Below are positions 26,623 to 36,117 of a stretch of DNA of 64,000 bases, in pieces. The notes under the pieces are model-generated. The model did no database searches. It was not told the DNA's origin and was given only the letters and a program-made list of their open reading frames with translations. Position 1 is the first letter of the stretch. Each line of letters begins with the position of its first letter. This stretch comes from Sediminicola arcticus (GTDB lineage Bacteria; Bacteroidota; Bacteroidia; Flavobacteriales; Flavobacteriaceae). The stretch covers positions 248,001 to 312,000 of the forward strand of contig NZ_JBEXAE010000002.1 of assembly GCF_040566695.1 (NCBI RefSeq). Reading direction: 5' to 3'. Position numbers and translations under genes: made by a program.

Positions 26623-28578
26623 ATGAGCGAAGAAGCAAATAAAGGAGAGCCAAAAAAGAATAATTATTCAGCAGACAGTATCCAGGCCCTTGAGGGAATG
26701 GAGCATGTACGGATGCGTCCTTCCATGTATATTGGGGATGTTGGTGTAAGGGGACTTCACCATTTGGTATATGAGGTAGTGGATAACTCCATTGATGAGG
26801 CCATGGGAGGACACTGTGATACCATATCTGTTGTCATAAATGAAGATAATTCCGTAACCACAAAAGATAACGGTAGGGGTATACCCGTAGACCTTCACAA
26901 AAAAGAAGGCGTATCTGCCCTTGAGGTTGTAATGACCAAAATTGGTGCCGGCGGTAAATTTGATAAAGATTCCTATAAGGTCTCAGGTGGGCTCCACGGG
27001 GTTGGGGTTTCCGTTGTAAATGCACTTTCCAACCATTTAAGGGCAACGGTCTACAGGGATGGTGTTGTTTGGGAGCAAGAATATGAAAGAGGGAAGGCGC
27101 TATATCCGGTAAAGAGTATTGGTGAAACTGAAGAAAGAGGTACGGTTATAACCTTCTACCCAGATGATTCTATTTTCACCCAAACCATAGAATTTAGCTA
27201 TGAAACTTTGGCAAATAGAATGCGAGAGCTTTCATTTTTAAATAAAGGGGTAGCTATCACTTTGACGGATAAACGTCAGAAAGATGATAAAGGCGAGTTC
27301 GTGGGCGAACGGTTTTATTCCGAAGAAGGATTAAAGGAATTTATTAAGTTTTTGGATGGTAACCGGGAACAACTGATTAGGAATATCATTTCCATAGAAG
27401 GAGAGAAAAATGATATACCAGTGGAAGTAGCCATGGTATATAATACTTCGTATACGGAGAACTTACACTCTTACGTAAACAACATCAACACCCATGAAGG
27501 GGGTACCCACCTTGCTGGTTTTAGGAGAGGATTGACCTCCACTTTAAAGAAGTATGCTGATGCGTCGGGAATGTTGGAGAAGTTGAAGTTTGAAGTTCAA
27601 GGGGACGACTTTAGGGAGGGTTTAACGGCCATTATTTCCGTAAAGGTAGCCGAACCTCAGTTTGAAGGTCAGACAAAAACTAAATTGGGTAACAGGGAAG
27701 TTTCTGCGGCGGTAAGCCAGGCAGTATCCGAAATGTTGACCAATTATCTGGAAGAAAACCCAGAAGACGCTAAAACCATTGTACAGAAAGTTATTTTGGC
27801 GGCACAAGCCAGACATGCAGCTACTAAGGCGCGTGAGATGGTACAGAGAAAGACCGTGATGAGTATGGGTGGTTTGCCAGGAAAACTTTCGGATTGCTCT
27901 GAACAAGATCCTACGTTGTGCGAAGTATTCTTGGTCGAGGGAGATTCTGCAGGTGGTACTGCCAAACAAGGAAGGGACCGTAATTTTCAAGCAATTCTTC
28001 CACTTCGAGGTAAGATTCTGAATGTGGAAAAAGCCATGCAACATAGGGTTTTTGAGAACGAAGAGATTAAGAATATTTATACTGCCCTTGGAGTAACCAT
28101 AGGTACCGAGGAAGATAGCAAGGCCTTAAACTTGGAAAAATTAAGATACCACAAGGTAGTCATCATGTGTGATGCGGATGTTGATGGTAGCCATATTGAA
28201 ACATTGATACTTACCTTCTTCTTCCGTTACATGAGGGAGCTAATCGAAGGAGGACATATTTATATTGCAACACCACCTTTGTATTTAGTAAAAAAAGGAA
28301 CTAAGAAACGGTACGCATGGTCCAATAAGGAGCGTGATGAGATAGCGGATAGTTTTAATGGTAGTGTTGGGATTCAACGTTATAAGGGTCTTGGAGAGAT
28401 GAATGCCGAGCAATTGTGGGATACAACTATGAATCCCGAATTTAGGACACTTAGGCAGATCACTATTGACAATGCTACTGAAACTGATAGGGTTTTCTCT
28501 ATGCTTATGGGCGATGAGGTTCCTCCAAGAAGGGAATTCATTGAGAAAAATGCGATATATGCCAATATTGACGTATAA
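26623..28578 (+). CDS. gyrB: DNA gyrase subunit B
   Basis: ATPase subunit of DNA gyrase, which introduces negative supercoils with GyrA. The 651-aa protein has the GHKL ATPase motifs (VVDNSIDEAM, DNGRGIPVD, GGLHGVGVSVVNALS), the transducer domain, the TOPRIM motifs (EVFLVEGDSAGG, DADVDGSHIETLI) and the C-terminal QRYKGLGEMNAEQLWDTTM. The length suits the short form without the E. coli-type insertion. ParE is the alternative, but the tail and transducer motifs favour GyrB. It is a single-gene unit; gyrA is not nearby. Confidence 0.97.
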   Translation: MSEEANKGEPKKNNYSADSIQALEGMEHVRMRPSMYIGDVGVRGLHHLVYEVVDNSIDEAMGGHCDTISVVINEDNSVTTKDNGRGIPVDLHKKEGVSALEVVMTKIGAGGKFDKDSYKVSGGLHGVGVSVVNALSNHLRATVYRDGVVWEQEYERGKALYPVKSIGETEERGTVITFYPDDSIFTQTIEFSYETLANRMRELSFLNKGVAITLTDKRQKDDKGEFVGERFYSEEGLKEFIKFLDGNREQLIRNIISIEGEKNDIPVEVAMVYNTSYTENLHSYVNNINTHEGGTHLAGFRRGLTSTLKKYADASGMLEKLKFEVQGDDFREGLTAIISVKVAEPQFEGQTKTKLGNREVSAAVSQAVSEMLTNYLEENPEDAKTIVQKVILAAQARHAATKAREMVQRKTVMSMGGLPGKLSDCSEQDPTLCEVFLVEGDSAGGTAKQGRDRNFQAILPLRGKILNVEKAMQHRVFENEEIKNIYTALGVTIGTEEDSKALNLEKLRYHKVVIMCDADVDGSHIETLILTFFFRYMRELIEGGHIYIATPPLYLVKKGTKKRYAWSNKERDEIADSFNGSVGIQRYKGLGEMNAEQLWDTTMNPEFRTLRQITIDNATETDRVFSMLMGDEVPPRREFIEKNAIYANIDV

Positions 28579-28595
28579 TTAATAAATAGGTTTAT

Positions 28596-28629
28596 AAAAA
28601 AAACTCGCACCCTCTGTGCGAGTTTTTTT
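28596..28629 (+). terminator. gyrB terminator
   Basis: CTCGCAC pairs with GTGCGAG around a five-base loop, flanked by A- and T-runs. Confidence 0.9.
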
Positions 28630-28722
28630 GTTTTAAGCCACTTTTTTATCTGTTAGGAGCATGGTTAGCGCAATTATTTTCATCTTTTTGGGTTATAGTT
28701 TAAGAAAAAAACCTTGAATTAA

Positions 28723-29739
28723 ATGAAAAAAATATTTTTGCTATTGTGTTTGACCAAGATAATGGTCAGTTCGGCCCAGTCTAATCCTAACGATATTTTT
28801 GCAGCTGGTATAAATGATGCTGAACAATTTCTTAATGATTATTTAAATCCAGTTTCTGAAGGGGCGCTGTACAGTATTTCCAACGGATGGTACAACACTG
28901 CGGATGCTAAGCCTTTATTGGGATTTGAAATTTCTTTGATTGGTAACATGACTTCCTTTAAGAATAAGGATGATAAACAGTCGTTTGTACTCAATACTGC
29001 AGATTATGAAAACTTACAATTTGTAGATGGTAGTTCCTCTAGAAGCGTTTCAACGGCCTTGGGTGATATAGAAGGTGTAAGAGTATTTGTAGAAGGAGAA
29101 GTTGCACCAGGGTTTACCACTAGAGAGGAATTTGATCTCCCTTCCGGGTTGGCCGCTGAAGGAATTAATTTTGTGCCATCGGCTTTTTTACAGGTGAGTA
29201 TGGGCCTAATCAAAGGAACAGAAATTAAGGTTAGATTTTTACCAAAAATAGATACAGAAGATGTTGCTGTTGGGTTATACGGTGTAGGTATACAACACGA
29301 ACTCACAAAGCATTTACCTGCAGACAAGATATTGCCTATAGCAGTTTCTGCTGTAGTAGGATATACGCATTTAAATGGGACCTATGATTTTACCAATACC
29401 AACGTGGTGCAGGGAGAAAACCAGAAAGTAGATACCAAAATGGATACTTGGGCATTTCAGGCCATAGTATCCACCAAGCTACCTATTATTAATTTTTACG
29501 GCGGATTAGGATATATAACAGGAAAATCAAATACGGATATCTTAGGAACGTATAGGGTGCAATCTGGACCTTTCCAATCTCAAACATATACAGATCCTTT
29601 TTCTTTCAAATCTGAGGTAAGTGGTGTAACAGCTAATATCGGAACTAAATTGAAATTAGGCTTTTTTAGGTTGAATGTGGATTATACAATAGCTGAATTC
29701 AATAACCTAGCAGTTGGAATCAATTTTGGTTTTAGATAA
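28723..29739 (+). CDS. Outer-membrane beta-barrel protein, possibly DUF6588
   Basis: A 338-aa protein with a signal peptide (IFLLLCLTKIMVSSAQ) and a pattern of amphipathic beta-strands ending in a C-terminal Phe-Arg (LAVGINFGFR), as in small outer-membrane barrels. Features are NDAEQFLNDYLNPVSEGALY near the N-terminus, then VSMGLIKGTEIKVRFLPKI and LYGVGIQHELTKHLP. I recall this as the DUF6588 family, but that name is from memory. It stands alone between gyrB and a strong terminator. No ligand can be inferred. Confidence 0.75.
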   Translation: MKKIFLLLCLTKIMVSSAQSNPNDIFAAGINDAEQFLNDYLNPVSEGALYSISNGWYNTADAKPLLGFEISLIGNMTSFKNKDDKQSFVLNTADYENLQFVDGSSSRSVSTALGDIEGVRVFVEGEVAPGFTTREEFDLPSGLAAEGINFVPSAFLQVSMGLIKGTEIKVRFLPKIDTEDVAVGLYGVGIQHELTKHLPADKILPIAVSAVVGYTHLNGTYDFTNTNVVQGENQKVDTKMDTWAFQAIVSTKLPIINFYGGLGYITGKSNTDILGTYRVQSGPFQSQTYTDPFSFKSEVSGVTANIGTKLKLGFFRLNVDYTIAEFNNLAVGINFGFR

Positions 29740-29760
29740 AAAACGAATTTAAAGTATATG

Positions 29761-29794
29761 AAAAAGGGCGCGAAGATATCTTCGCGCCCTTTTT
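29761..29794 (+). terminator. Terminator after the barrel protein gene
   Basis: A perfect 34-base palindrome: AAAAAGGGCGCGAAGAT and its exact complement, ending in five T. Confidence 0.92.
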
Positions 29795-30044
29795 ACTTCT
29801 AGATAAGTCTCACAGTAATAGATTACTTCTGCCTTATAAAGCAATGCCAAAAGGTTGTTATTTTAGTTACGGTGTTTATGATTTCATAGCGTATTTGAAA
29901 CCAATGTAGATAAGTGTATTAAAGGACAGTTTGGCCTTATGGTAACGTGATTATGAAGCTCTTTAGAGATAATCAGTTCTAACTACGATTAAAGGAATTT
30001 TGGTGTATGTATGATAAGGCTATAATTGGTTGGGTTAGGCTCTT

Positions 30045-30082
30045 AAAAAAAAGTGCTCCGAATTTTTAATTGGAGCACTTTT
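30045..30082 (-). terminator. Terminator after the small lipoprotein gene
   Basis: AAAAGTGCTCC pairs with GGAGCACTTTT around an AT-rich loop; the long A-run on the left is a T-run on the minus strand. Confidence 0.85.
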
Positions 30083-30100
30083 AATAGGTGGAGGATTATA

Positions 30101-30475
30101 TTATTCTCTCACTGCAAGGACTTCTTCTCCTTCGATTGCCAATAAAATGATACCTTCTTCAGATACTTCCATGGTCACAATGTCTTCTTCAAAGTCCGTT
30201 CCTGGATAGGTGATAACGTAAACTTCGTCGGTCTTTCTCCATTTAAAATCGGTTTGAACTTGGATCTCATTACCTTGATAACCATGATACCTACCTAAAT
30301 AGGCGTCATTAAAGATCCATTCTTGTCGCCCTGAGGGACCTTTGGTACTTGTTTTCGCAGTTATGGCTTCATCGGACCAGATCCCAATGACGGGATCGTT
30401 ATTCTCTGCTATTTTAGAGCAGGCATAAATGGTCAACAAAACTGCCATAGCTATGAAAAGTGTCAACTTTTTCAT
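30101..30475 (-). CDS. Small hypothetical lipoprotein
   Basis: A 124-aa protein with a lipoprotein signal peptide and lipobox LTIYAC (Cys19). The mature part has PVIGIWSDEAI, RQEWIFNDAYLGRYHGY and TDFKWRKTDEVYVITYPG. This is the layout of small lipocalin-like Bacteroidota lipoproteins, in which a GxW strand opens the barrel. That family link is inference. No partner gene: it stands between a barrel protein and mdh (divergent). Confidence 0.7.
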   Translation of the reverse strand: MKKLTLFIAMAVLLTIYACSKIAENNDPVIGIWSDEAITAKTSTKGPSGRQEWIFNDAYLGRYHGYQGNEIQVQTDFKWRKTDEVYVITYPGTDFEEDIVTMEVSEEGIILLAIEGEEVLAVRE

Positions 30476-30660
30476 AATTAGGTTTTGTAGGATTCGGGTC
30501 TTAACTTAACGTGCTTTTTTGTAGCGCTATTGTAATAATTCGATGAACTACCGTCTATTTTCCTGATACTCGATAAAACGCAGATTTTTTTAACATTTTT
30601 AGGAATTTCTGAGAAGTGTGGCGCTTTGAGCTGATTATTCCAAAATATATAGGGTTATCC

Positions 30661-30692
30661 TTGAGCTATTATTTTTAAAATCAGTATTTTTG
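30661..30692 (+). promoter_or_regulatory. Promoter for mdh
   Basis: TTG (30661-30663) and TATTTTTG (30685-30692) spaced by 21 bases, about 34 bases before the ATG. Confidence 0.6.
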
Positions 30693-30725
30693 GGCCTCTA
30701 AGAATCACACTAAAAAATCGATATA

Positions 30726-31652
30726 ATGAAAGTAACCGTAGTTGGGGCAGGTGCTGTGGGCGCAAGTTGCGCAGAGTACATTGCTATTAAAAATTTTGCA
30801 TCAGAAGTAGTACTATTGGATATCAAGGAAGGCTATGCCGAAGGGAAGGCCATGGATTTGATGCAAACCGCTTCTTTAAACGGCTTTGATACTAAAATAG
30901 TTGGTGTTACAGACGATTATTCTAAAACGGCAGGAAGCGACATAGCAGTAATCACTTCAGGAATTCCAAGAAAACCGGGAATGACTAGAGAAGAATTGAT
31001 TGGTATTAACGCAGGGATTGTCAAAACGGTTTCTTCTAATCTTATTAAGCATTCTCCAAACGTTATATTGATCGTGGTTAGTAACCCAATGGATACGATG
31101 ACGTATTTGGTTCATAAAAGCACTGGTTTGCCTAAAAATAGAATTATAGGTATGGGTGGGGCTTTAGATAGCGCAAGGTTTAAATATCGTTTGGCCGAAG
31201 CTTTGGAGGCTCCAATTTCAGATGTAGATGGTATGGTCATCGGTGGACATAGTGATACAGGAATGGTTCCTCTGACCAGGCAGGCGACCAGAAATAGCAT
31301 ACCTGTTTCTGAATTTTTATCCAATGATAGATTGTCGCAAGTAGCTGAAGACACAAAAGTAGGTGGCGCTACATTGACTAAATTATTAGGCACAAGTGCT
31401 TGGTATGCCCCAGGTGCTGCAGTTTCATCTTTGGTTCAGGCAATTGCCTGTGATCAAAAGAAAATGTTCCCGTGTTCGGTTATGTTGGACGGGGAATATG
31501 GTCTAAAAGATATATGTATAGGAGTGCCTATAATTTTGGGTAAAAACGGAATTGAGAAAATCGTTACTATTGATTTGAATGATGCCGAAAAAGCTAAAAT
31601 GCAAGAAAGTGCGGTTGGCGTAAGAGCTACCAACGACCTTTTGGAAGTTTAA
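30726..31652 (+). CDS. mdh: Malate dehydrogenase (LDH-like type)
   Basis: Oxidises malate to oxaloacetate with NAD in the TCA cycle. The 308-aa protein has the Rossmann loop VVGAGAVGASCAEY (4-17), and Asp as the NAD-selecting residue (LLDIKEG). Its mobile loop GIPRKPGMTREEL carries Arg after SGIP, the residue that selects malate over lactate. It also has SNPMDTMTYL and the catalytic His in VIGGHSDTGMVPL. It belongs to the LDH-like MDH group common in Bacteroidota. Single-gene unit with its own promoter and terminator. Confidence 0.97.
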   Translation: MKVTVVGAGAVGASCAEYIAIKNFASEVVLLDIKEGYAEGKAMDLMQTASLNGFDTKIVGVTDDYSKTAGSDIAVITSGIPRKPGMTREELIGINAGIVKTVSSNLIKHSPNVILIVVSNPMDTMTYLVHKSTGLPKNRIIGMGGALDSARFKYRLAEALEAPISDVDGMVIGGHSDTGMVPLTRQATRNSIPVSEFLSNDRLSQVAEDTKVGGATLTKLLGTSAWYAPGAAVSSLVQAIACDQKKMFPCSVMLDGEYGLKDICIGVPIILGKNGIEKIVTIDLNDAEKAKMQESAVGVRATNDLLEV

Positions 31653-31674
31653 TTTACCTCCATTAATTTATTAA

Positions 31675-31711
31675 AATAAGGGCGTTCACTGCAGGTGGAT
31701 GCCCTTATTTT
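31675..31711 (+). terminator. mdh terminator
   Basis: AATAAGGGC pairs with GCCCTTATT around a 17-base loop, followed by a T-rich tail. Confidence 0.8.
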
Positions 31712-31730
31712 ATAAATCTAAATAAATATA

Positions 31731-31761
31731 TTGTTAGTTCCTATGGGAAATGATATATTTG
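31731..31761 (+). promoter_or_regulatory. Promoter for secDF
   Basis: TTG (31731-31733) and TATATTTG (31754-31761) spaced by 20 bases, about 40 bases before the ATG. Confidence 0.6.
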
Positions 31762-31800
31762 CTCGCTATTATAAAATACCAAAAATTAACACAATAACTA

Positions 31801-34764
31801 ATGCAAAATAAAGGACTTATAAAGCTTTTTGCTTTCTTGTTTGGGATTGTTAGTATTTATCAGCTATCCTACACTTTTATTACCAGTAAAACTGAAAAGG
31901 ACGCAAAAGTTTTTGCTGCAAACAGTATCCCTGAATCGGAAGAAGGATACGCAGCTAAGAGAGATGCCTTGGAAGCCAAGTATTTAGACTCCATTGGAGA
32001 GAATTCTATCATGGGTTATACCACCTATGATGAGGCTAAAAAGAAGGAGTTAAATAAAGGATTGGACCTTAAGGGGGGTATTAACGTAACCTTACAAATA
32101 TCTGTAAAAGATATCTTGAAAGGTCTTGCAAACAATACAAAAAACCCTGCGTTCAATAAATCTCTGGCAGACGCAGATGCTGCTTCCAAAAATAGTGACG
32201 ATACCTATTTGGAGTTGTTTTTTGAGGCTTTTGAAGCCAACAAAGGCGATGCAAAACTGGCATCTCCTGATATTTTTGCCAACAAAGGGTTAAGTGATGT
32301 AATCAATTTTCAAATGTCGGATGCTGAGGTAAAACCGATCATTAGAACAAAAATTGATGAGTCTGTTGTTTCTGCTTTCGAAGTATTGCGGGAACGTATT
32401 GATGGTTTTGGGGTTACCCAACCAAATATTCAGCGTGAAGGAAATTCTGGCCGTATTTTGGTGGAGTTGCCAGGAGCAAGGGATATCGCAAGGGCTCAGG
32501 ATCTACTTTCTAGTACTGCACAATTGGAGTTTTGGGAAACTTATCCGCAAAATAATCCAAACCTAAGTACATTTTTACAAAATGCTAACGAGAAGCTTAA
32601 AACTTTGGTCGTAGCTCAAGATGTTCAACAAGCACCAAAACCAGAATCAGAATTAGATTCCTTATTATCAGATGTTGCTCAAGATTCATTAGATCTTTCT
32701 CAGGACGTTAATCCACTTTTCAGTCTTTTGTTGCCATCCAACCCAGGTGGGAATGCCTTAGTAAGCGTAGCTATTAAGGATACCGCTACAGTAGGCGAGT
32801 ATTTAAGAATGAAAGAGATTCGTCGTTTGATTCCAGCTGATATCCAATTTGTGAAATTTGTGTGGGAAAGGCCTACGGAAGGTTCAGAAGTTGTAGATCT
32901 ATATGCCCTAAAATCCAATCGTGATGCTACTCCAAGAATTAGTGGAGATGTAGTAAGTGATGCTAGAGCAGATTTTGACCAGTTCAACAGACCTGCAGTG
33001 TCTATGACTATGAATACTACTGGGGCAAAGGAATGGGAAAAACTTACAGGTGATGCTTTTAACAACCAAACAGGGATTGCTATTGTTTTGGATAATAAAG
33101 TATACACTGCTCCTGGCGTTTCAACAGGACCAATTTCAGGGGGACGTTCAGAAATAACAGGAACGTTCACCGTCAATGAAACAAAAGATATTTCCAATGT
33201 TTTGAGAGCTGGTAAATTACCTGCTTCTGCGAATATTATTCAATCAGAGATCGTAGGACCTTCTTTGGGACAAGAAGCAATTGATAGTGGTTTTAATTCT
33301 TTCCTTATTGCAATGACCTTTGTATTGCTCTGGATGGTATTTTATTACGGTAAAGGCGGTTTGTTTGCCAATATTGCACTAATTCTTAACATTGTGTTGA
33401 TTTTCGGTGTGCTGGCAAGTTTAAATGCGGTATTAACATTGCCTGGTATTGCTGGTATAGTTTTAACCATAGGTATGTCTGTTGATGCGAACGTACTTAT
33501 TTTTGAGCGTATCAAAGAAGAATTGGCTAAGGGCAAAGGAAAGAGTCAGGCTGTAGCCGATGGTTTTAGTAATGCGCTTTCTTCCATTTTGGATGCCAAC
33601 ATTACTACTGGTCTTACCGCTTTGATTCTTTTGATCTTTGGAACGGGACCTATTAAAGGTTTTGCCACTACATTAATCATTGGTATCTTAACGTCACTGT
33701 TTACTGCTATATTCATTACAAGACTTTTAGTAGATTGGTACATTTCAGGAAAGGGAAGAACGTTGGATTTCTCTACTCCTCTTACCAAGAACTTATTTAA
33801 GAATGCCAATATAGATTTCTTGAGTAAAAGAAAAATTTCTTACATTTTATCTTCGGTATTGTTGTTGATTGGTTTGTTTTCTTTGTTTACCCAAGGATTA
33901 CAGCAAGGTGTAGATTTTGTTGGAGGACGTTCTTATCAAATTCGTTTTGAAAAAGTGGTTAATCCATCCGAAATTGCTTCTGAGCTTACCACTGTTTTTG
34001 GAAGTGGAACTAATGTGAAAACATTTGGTGAGGCCAACCAAATCAAGGTTACAACGGCTTACAAAGTTGATGTAGAGGGAATTGAAGTAGATAATGAAAT
34101 TCAGGATAAACTTTATACCACCTTACAGAAGTATTTGCCAAGTGGTACTAGCTTCGAAGATTTTAAAGTGGGTAGTGGAGAAAGTGCAATTGGGATCATG
34201 CAATCTGTTAAGGTAGGACCAACAATTGCGGATGATATTAAAAACAACGCATTCTTGGCAATTATAGGATCGTTATTCGTGGTGTTTCTGTATATCTTGG
34301 TTCGTTTCCGTAAGTGGCAGTTTTCATTAGGTGCGGTTGTGGCCGTATTCCATGATGTGTTGATCGTATTGGGTATATTTTCTATATTCGGTAAAATCAT
34401 GCCTTTTAGTATGGAGATAGATCAAGCTTTTATTGCGGCTATCCTAACAGTAATTGGATATTCCTTGAACGATACGGTGGTTGTGTTTGACCGTATTAGG
34501 GAAATTATTTCCGAAAGAGGCTGGAAAGCTGGTGAGAATACAAACCTTGCCCTGAACAGTACTTTAAGTAGAACATTGAATACTTCTTTAACTACCCTAG
34601 TAGTATTATTAGCCATCTTTATTTTTGGAGGTGAATCATTAAGAGGATTTATGTTTGCAATGATCGTAGGTATTGTAGTAGGTACGTACTCTTCCTTGTT
34701 CATCGCAACACCTATAATGTTCGATTTCTTAAAGAAGAAAGTTCAAATGGGAACAGAAGAATAA
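31801..34764 (+). CDS. secDF: SecDF fusion, protein translocase accessory subunit
   Basis: Uses the proton gradient to pull preproteins through SecYEG from the periplasmic side. At 987 aa it fuses SecD and SecF in one chain, as in Bacteroidota. The SecD half has TM1 (8-27), LNKGLDLKGGINVTLQ (about 80-95), the P1 periplasmic domain with a long insertion, and a five-helix bundle (about 500-645) containing GMSVDANVLIFERI. The SecF half starts near 675, with helices at about 816-980 and YSLNDTVVVFDRI near 886-898, carrying the conserved Asp residues of the proton path. Monocistronic with its own promoter and terminator. Confidence 0.98.
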   Translation: MQNKGLIKLFAFLFGIVSIYQLSYTFITSKTEKDAKVFAANSIPESEEGYAAKRDALEAKYLDSIGENSIMGYTTYDEAKKKELNKGLDLKGGINVTLQISVKDILKGLANNTKNPAFNKSLADADAASKNSDDTYLELFFEAFEANKGDAKLASPDIFANKGLSDVINFQMSDAEVKPIIRTKIDESVVSAFEVLRERIDGFGVTQPNIQREGNSGRILVELPGARDIARAQDLLSSTAQLEFWETYPQNNPNLSTFLQNANEKLKTLVVAQDVQQAPKPESELDSLLSDVAQDSLDLSQDVNPLFSLLLPSNPGGNALVSVAIKDTATVGEYLRMKEIRRLIPADIQFVKFVWERPTEGSEVVDLYALKSNRDATPRISGDVVSDARADFDQFNRPAVSMTMNTTGAKEWEKLTGDAFNNQTGIAIVLDNKVYTAPGVSTGPISGGRSEITGTFTVNETKDISNVLRAGKLPASANIIQSEIVGPSLGQEAIDSGFNSFLIAMTFVLLWMVFYYGKGGLFANIALILNIVLIFGVLASLNAVLTLPGIAGIVLTIGMSVDANVLIFERIKEELAKGKGKSQAVADGFSNALSSILDANITTGLTALILLIFGTGPIKGFATTLIIGILTSLFTAIFITRLLVDWYISGKGRTLDFSTPLTKNLFKNANIDFLSKRKISYILSSVLLLIGLFSLFTQGLQQGVDFVGGRSYQIRFEKVVNPSEIASELTTVFGSGTNVKTFGEANQIKVTTAYKVDVEGIEVDNEIQDKLYTTLQKYLPSGTSFEDFKVGSGESAIGIMQSVKVGPTIADDIKNNAFLAIIGSLFVVFLYILVRFRKWQFSLGAVVAVFHDVLIVLGIFSIFGKIMPFSMEIDQAFIAAILTVIGYSLNDTVVVFDRIREIISERGWKAGENTNLALNSTLSRTLNTSLTTLVVLLAIFIFGGESLRGFMFAMIVGIVVGTYSSLFIATPIMFDFLKKKVQMGTEE

Positions 34765-34782
34765 ATAAAATGTTTAAATCAT

Positions 34783-34817
34783 AAAAAAAAGGACTACTGA
34801 AAAGTAGTCCTTTTTTT
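34783..34817. terminator. Shared terminator, secDF / twin ABC gene
   Basis: AAAGGACTACT pairs with AGTAGTCCTTT around GAAA, flanked by A- and T-runs. Its right end touches the stop codon of the opposing gene. Confidence 0.9.
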
Positions 34818-36063
34818 ATGGTATTATTTTTTTTCCAACCGAGCCATTATCGGTCATTTGAAGATCAAAGATAAATTGTGGTTGCAGACCTCTTTCGTGC
34901 CTATGGGAAACAAAAATGATTGTAGTTTTACTCTCCGCTGCTATTTTGTTCACCAAGGCCACGAGAAGCGCGCTGCTCTTGTCATCTAAGCCCGATGTTG
35001 CTTCATCCAATAATAATACAAGTGGATGCTTTATCATTGCTCTAGCGGTCATAATTAAACGTTGTTGCCCCATAGATAAATCATGAAAATAGCTGGTTTT
35101 GAAATCCAAAAGATCTAAAACTTGTAACCATTCCTTAGCTAGTTGTATTTCGGTCTCAGGTGGGTATATATATAATCCTATAGTGTCGTATAGTCCAGAT
35201 ATAAGCATATGCTCCACAGTATGGTGCCCTGAAAAGGAATCTATCATAGATGGAGTGAAATAGCCAAGCTTTTCCTTTATGTCCCAGATGGTTTCCCCGC
35301 TTCCTTTTTGTTGGCCAAATAGCCAAAGTAGTTGTCCGTAACCTTTATTATTCTCCCCTGTGATCATGGACAATAAGGTCGATTTTCCACTGCCATTTTT
35401 GCCCTTTAATTGCCAAAACTCCCTAGGACGTATAGTCCAATTGATGTTGTTTAAGATAGTCCTGTTATCATAGGAAACTGTTACATTCTTAAATTCTATA
35501 AGAACGGCTTCTTTGTAATTAGTAGGTTTTAAGGGTGGGGGTAGCGCATAGTCGTTAGTTGTATGTCCTAGGTTATTCTTTGTTGCATTGTCTAAAGGTT
35601 GTAGCGTCCCTTGTTTTAAGGTGTAGTAATTTGTGATAAATACTTGTCTGTCCGCCTTTCTTGTGATAAGTAATATAAGTGGCGTTTTCTTGGAGATTAT
35701 TTTTAGTCTTCCGGCTAATTGTTCCTGTGATTGCGAGTCCAAATTATCGAACGGGTTGTCTAAAATGATAAAGTCGGGATTGTTTTTCAATATGTGAGAC
35801 AAAAGGGCTTTTTTTCGCTCTCCGCTCGACATTGATTTTAGACTTTGTTTGGTATTCAAAGTTACTATTCTATTATCATGACGTTCCTCTTCCTCTAGCA
35901 ATCGTACTATTTCCATTGGTGAAAATAAGGCTCCTTTTAAACCTTTAAGAGATTCAAATGGGGTAGTCCCTTTGGTCTTTAATATATGATCTACTAAACC
36001 AACTTTTGGGGTGGTATTATCTATTACTATTCCCCAATGTTCAATTTTTGATGGTATGGACAT
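34816..36063 (-). CDS. Twin-domain ABC ATPase (ModF/PhrA-like), N-terminal half degenerate
   Basis: A 415-aa soluble protein with two ABC nucleotide-binding halves and no membrane segment. The second half is complete: Walker A GKNGSGKST (221-229), signature LSMGQQR, Walker B LVLLLDEATSGLD and H-loop SHRHE. The first half (1-150) has no Walker A; it keeps a signature-like MSSGERKK (78-85) and a Walker B with Asn for the catalytic Glu (IILDNPFDNLD). Layout resembles ModF/PhrA, once linked to molybdate transport or photorepair, but no permease is nearby. It is the last gene of the folE-to-ABC run, 54 bases after the GNAT gene. Confidence 0.82.
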   Translation of the reverse strand: MSIPSKIEHWGIVIDNTTPKVGLVDHILKTKGTTPFESLKGLKGALFSPMEIVRLLEEEERHDNRIVTLNTKQSLKSMSSGERKKALLSHILKNNPDFIILDNPFDNLDSQSQEQLAGRLKIISKKTPLILLITRKADRQVFITNYYTLKQGTLQPLDNATKNNLGHTTNDYALPPPLKPTNYKEAVLIEFKNVTVSYDNRTILNNINWTIRPREFWQLKGKNGSGKSTLLSMITGENNKGYGQLLWLFGQQKGSGETIWDIKEKLGYFTPSMIDSFSGHHTVEHMLISGLYDTIGLYIYPPETEIQLAKEWLQVLDLLDFKTSYFHDLSMGQQRLIMTARAMIKHPLVLLLDEATSGLDDKSSALLVALVNKIAAESKTTIIFVSHRHERGLQPQFIFDLQMTDNGSVGKKIIP

Positions 36064-36117
36064 AAACGTACTTGGTGTTGAGTATCTGCAATAAGATAAA
36101 CATGAATTTATCGATTC

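Larger units (their letters stand above)
29740..30100. other. Intergenic region with two opposed terminators
   Basis: Contains the terminators of the converging genes (29761-29794 and 30045-30082). The 250 bases between them show no ORF, repeat or clear structure. Confidence 0.6.

Noticed and set aside
29795..30044. Possible small gene or RNA between two terminators
   Set aside because: No open frame, promoter or clear structure could be supported.
31801..34764. SecDF as an unusual gene fusion
   Set aside because: Fused SecDF is normal in Bacteroidota.
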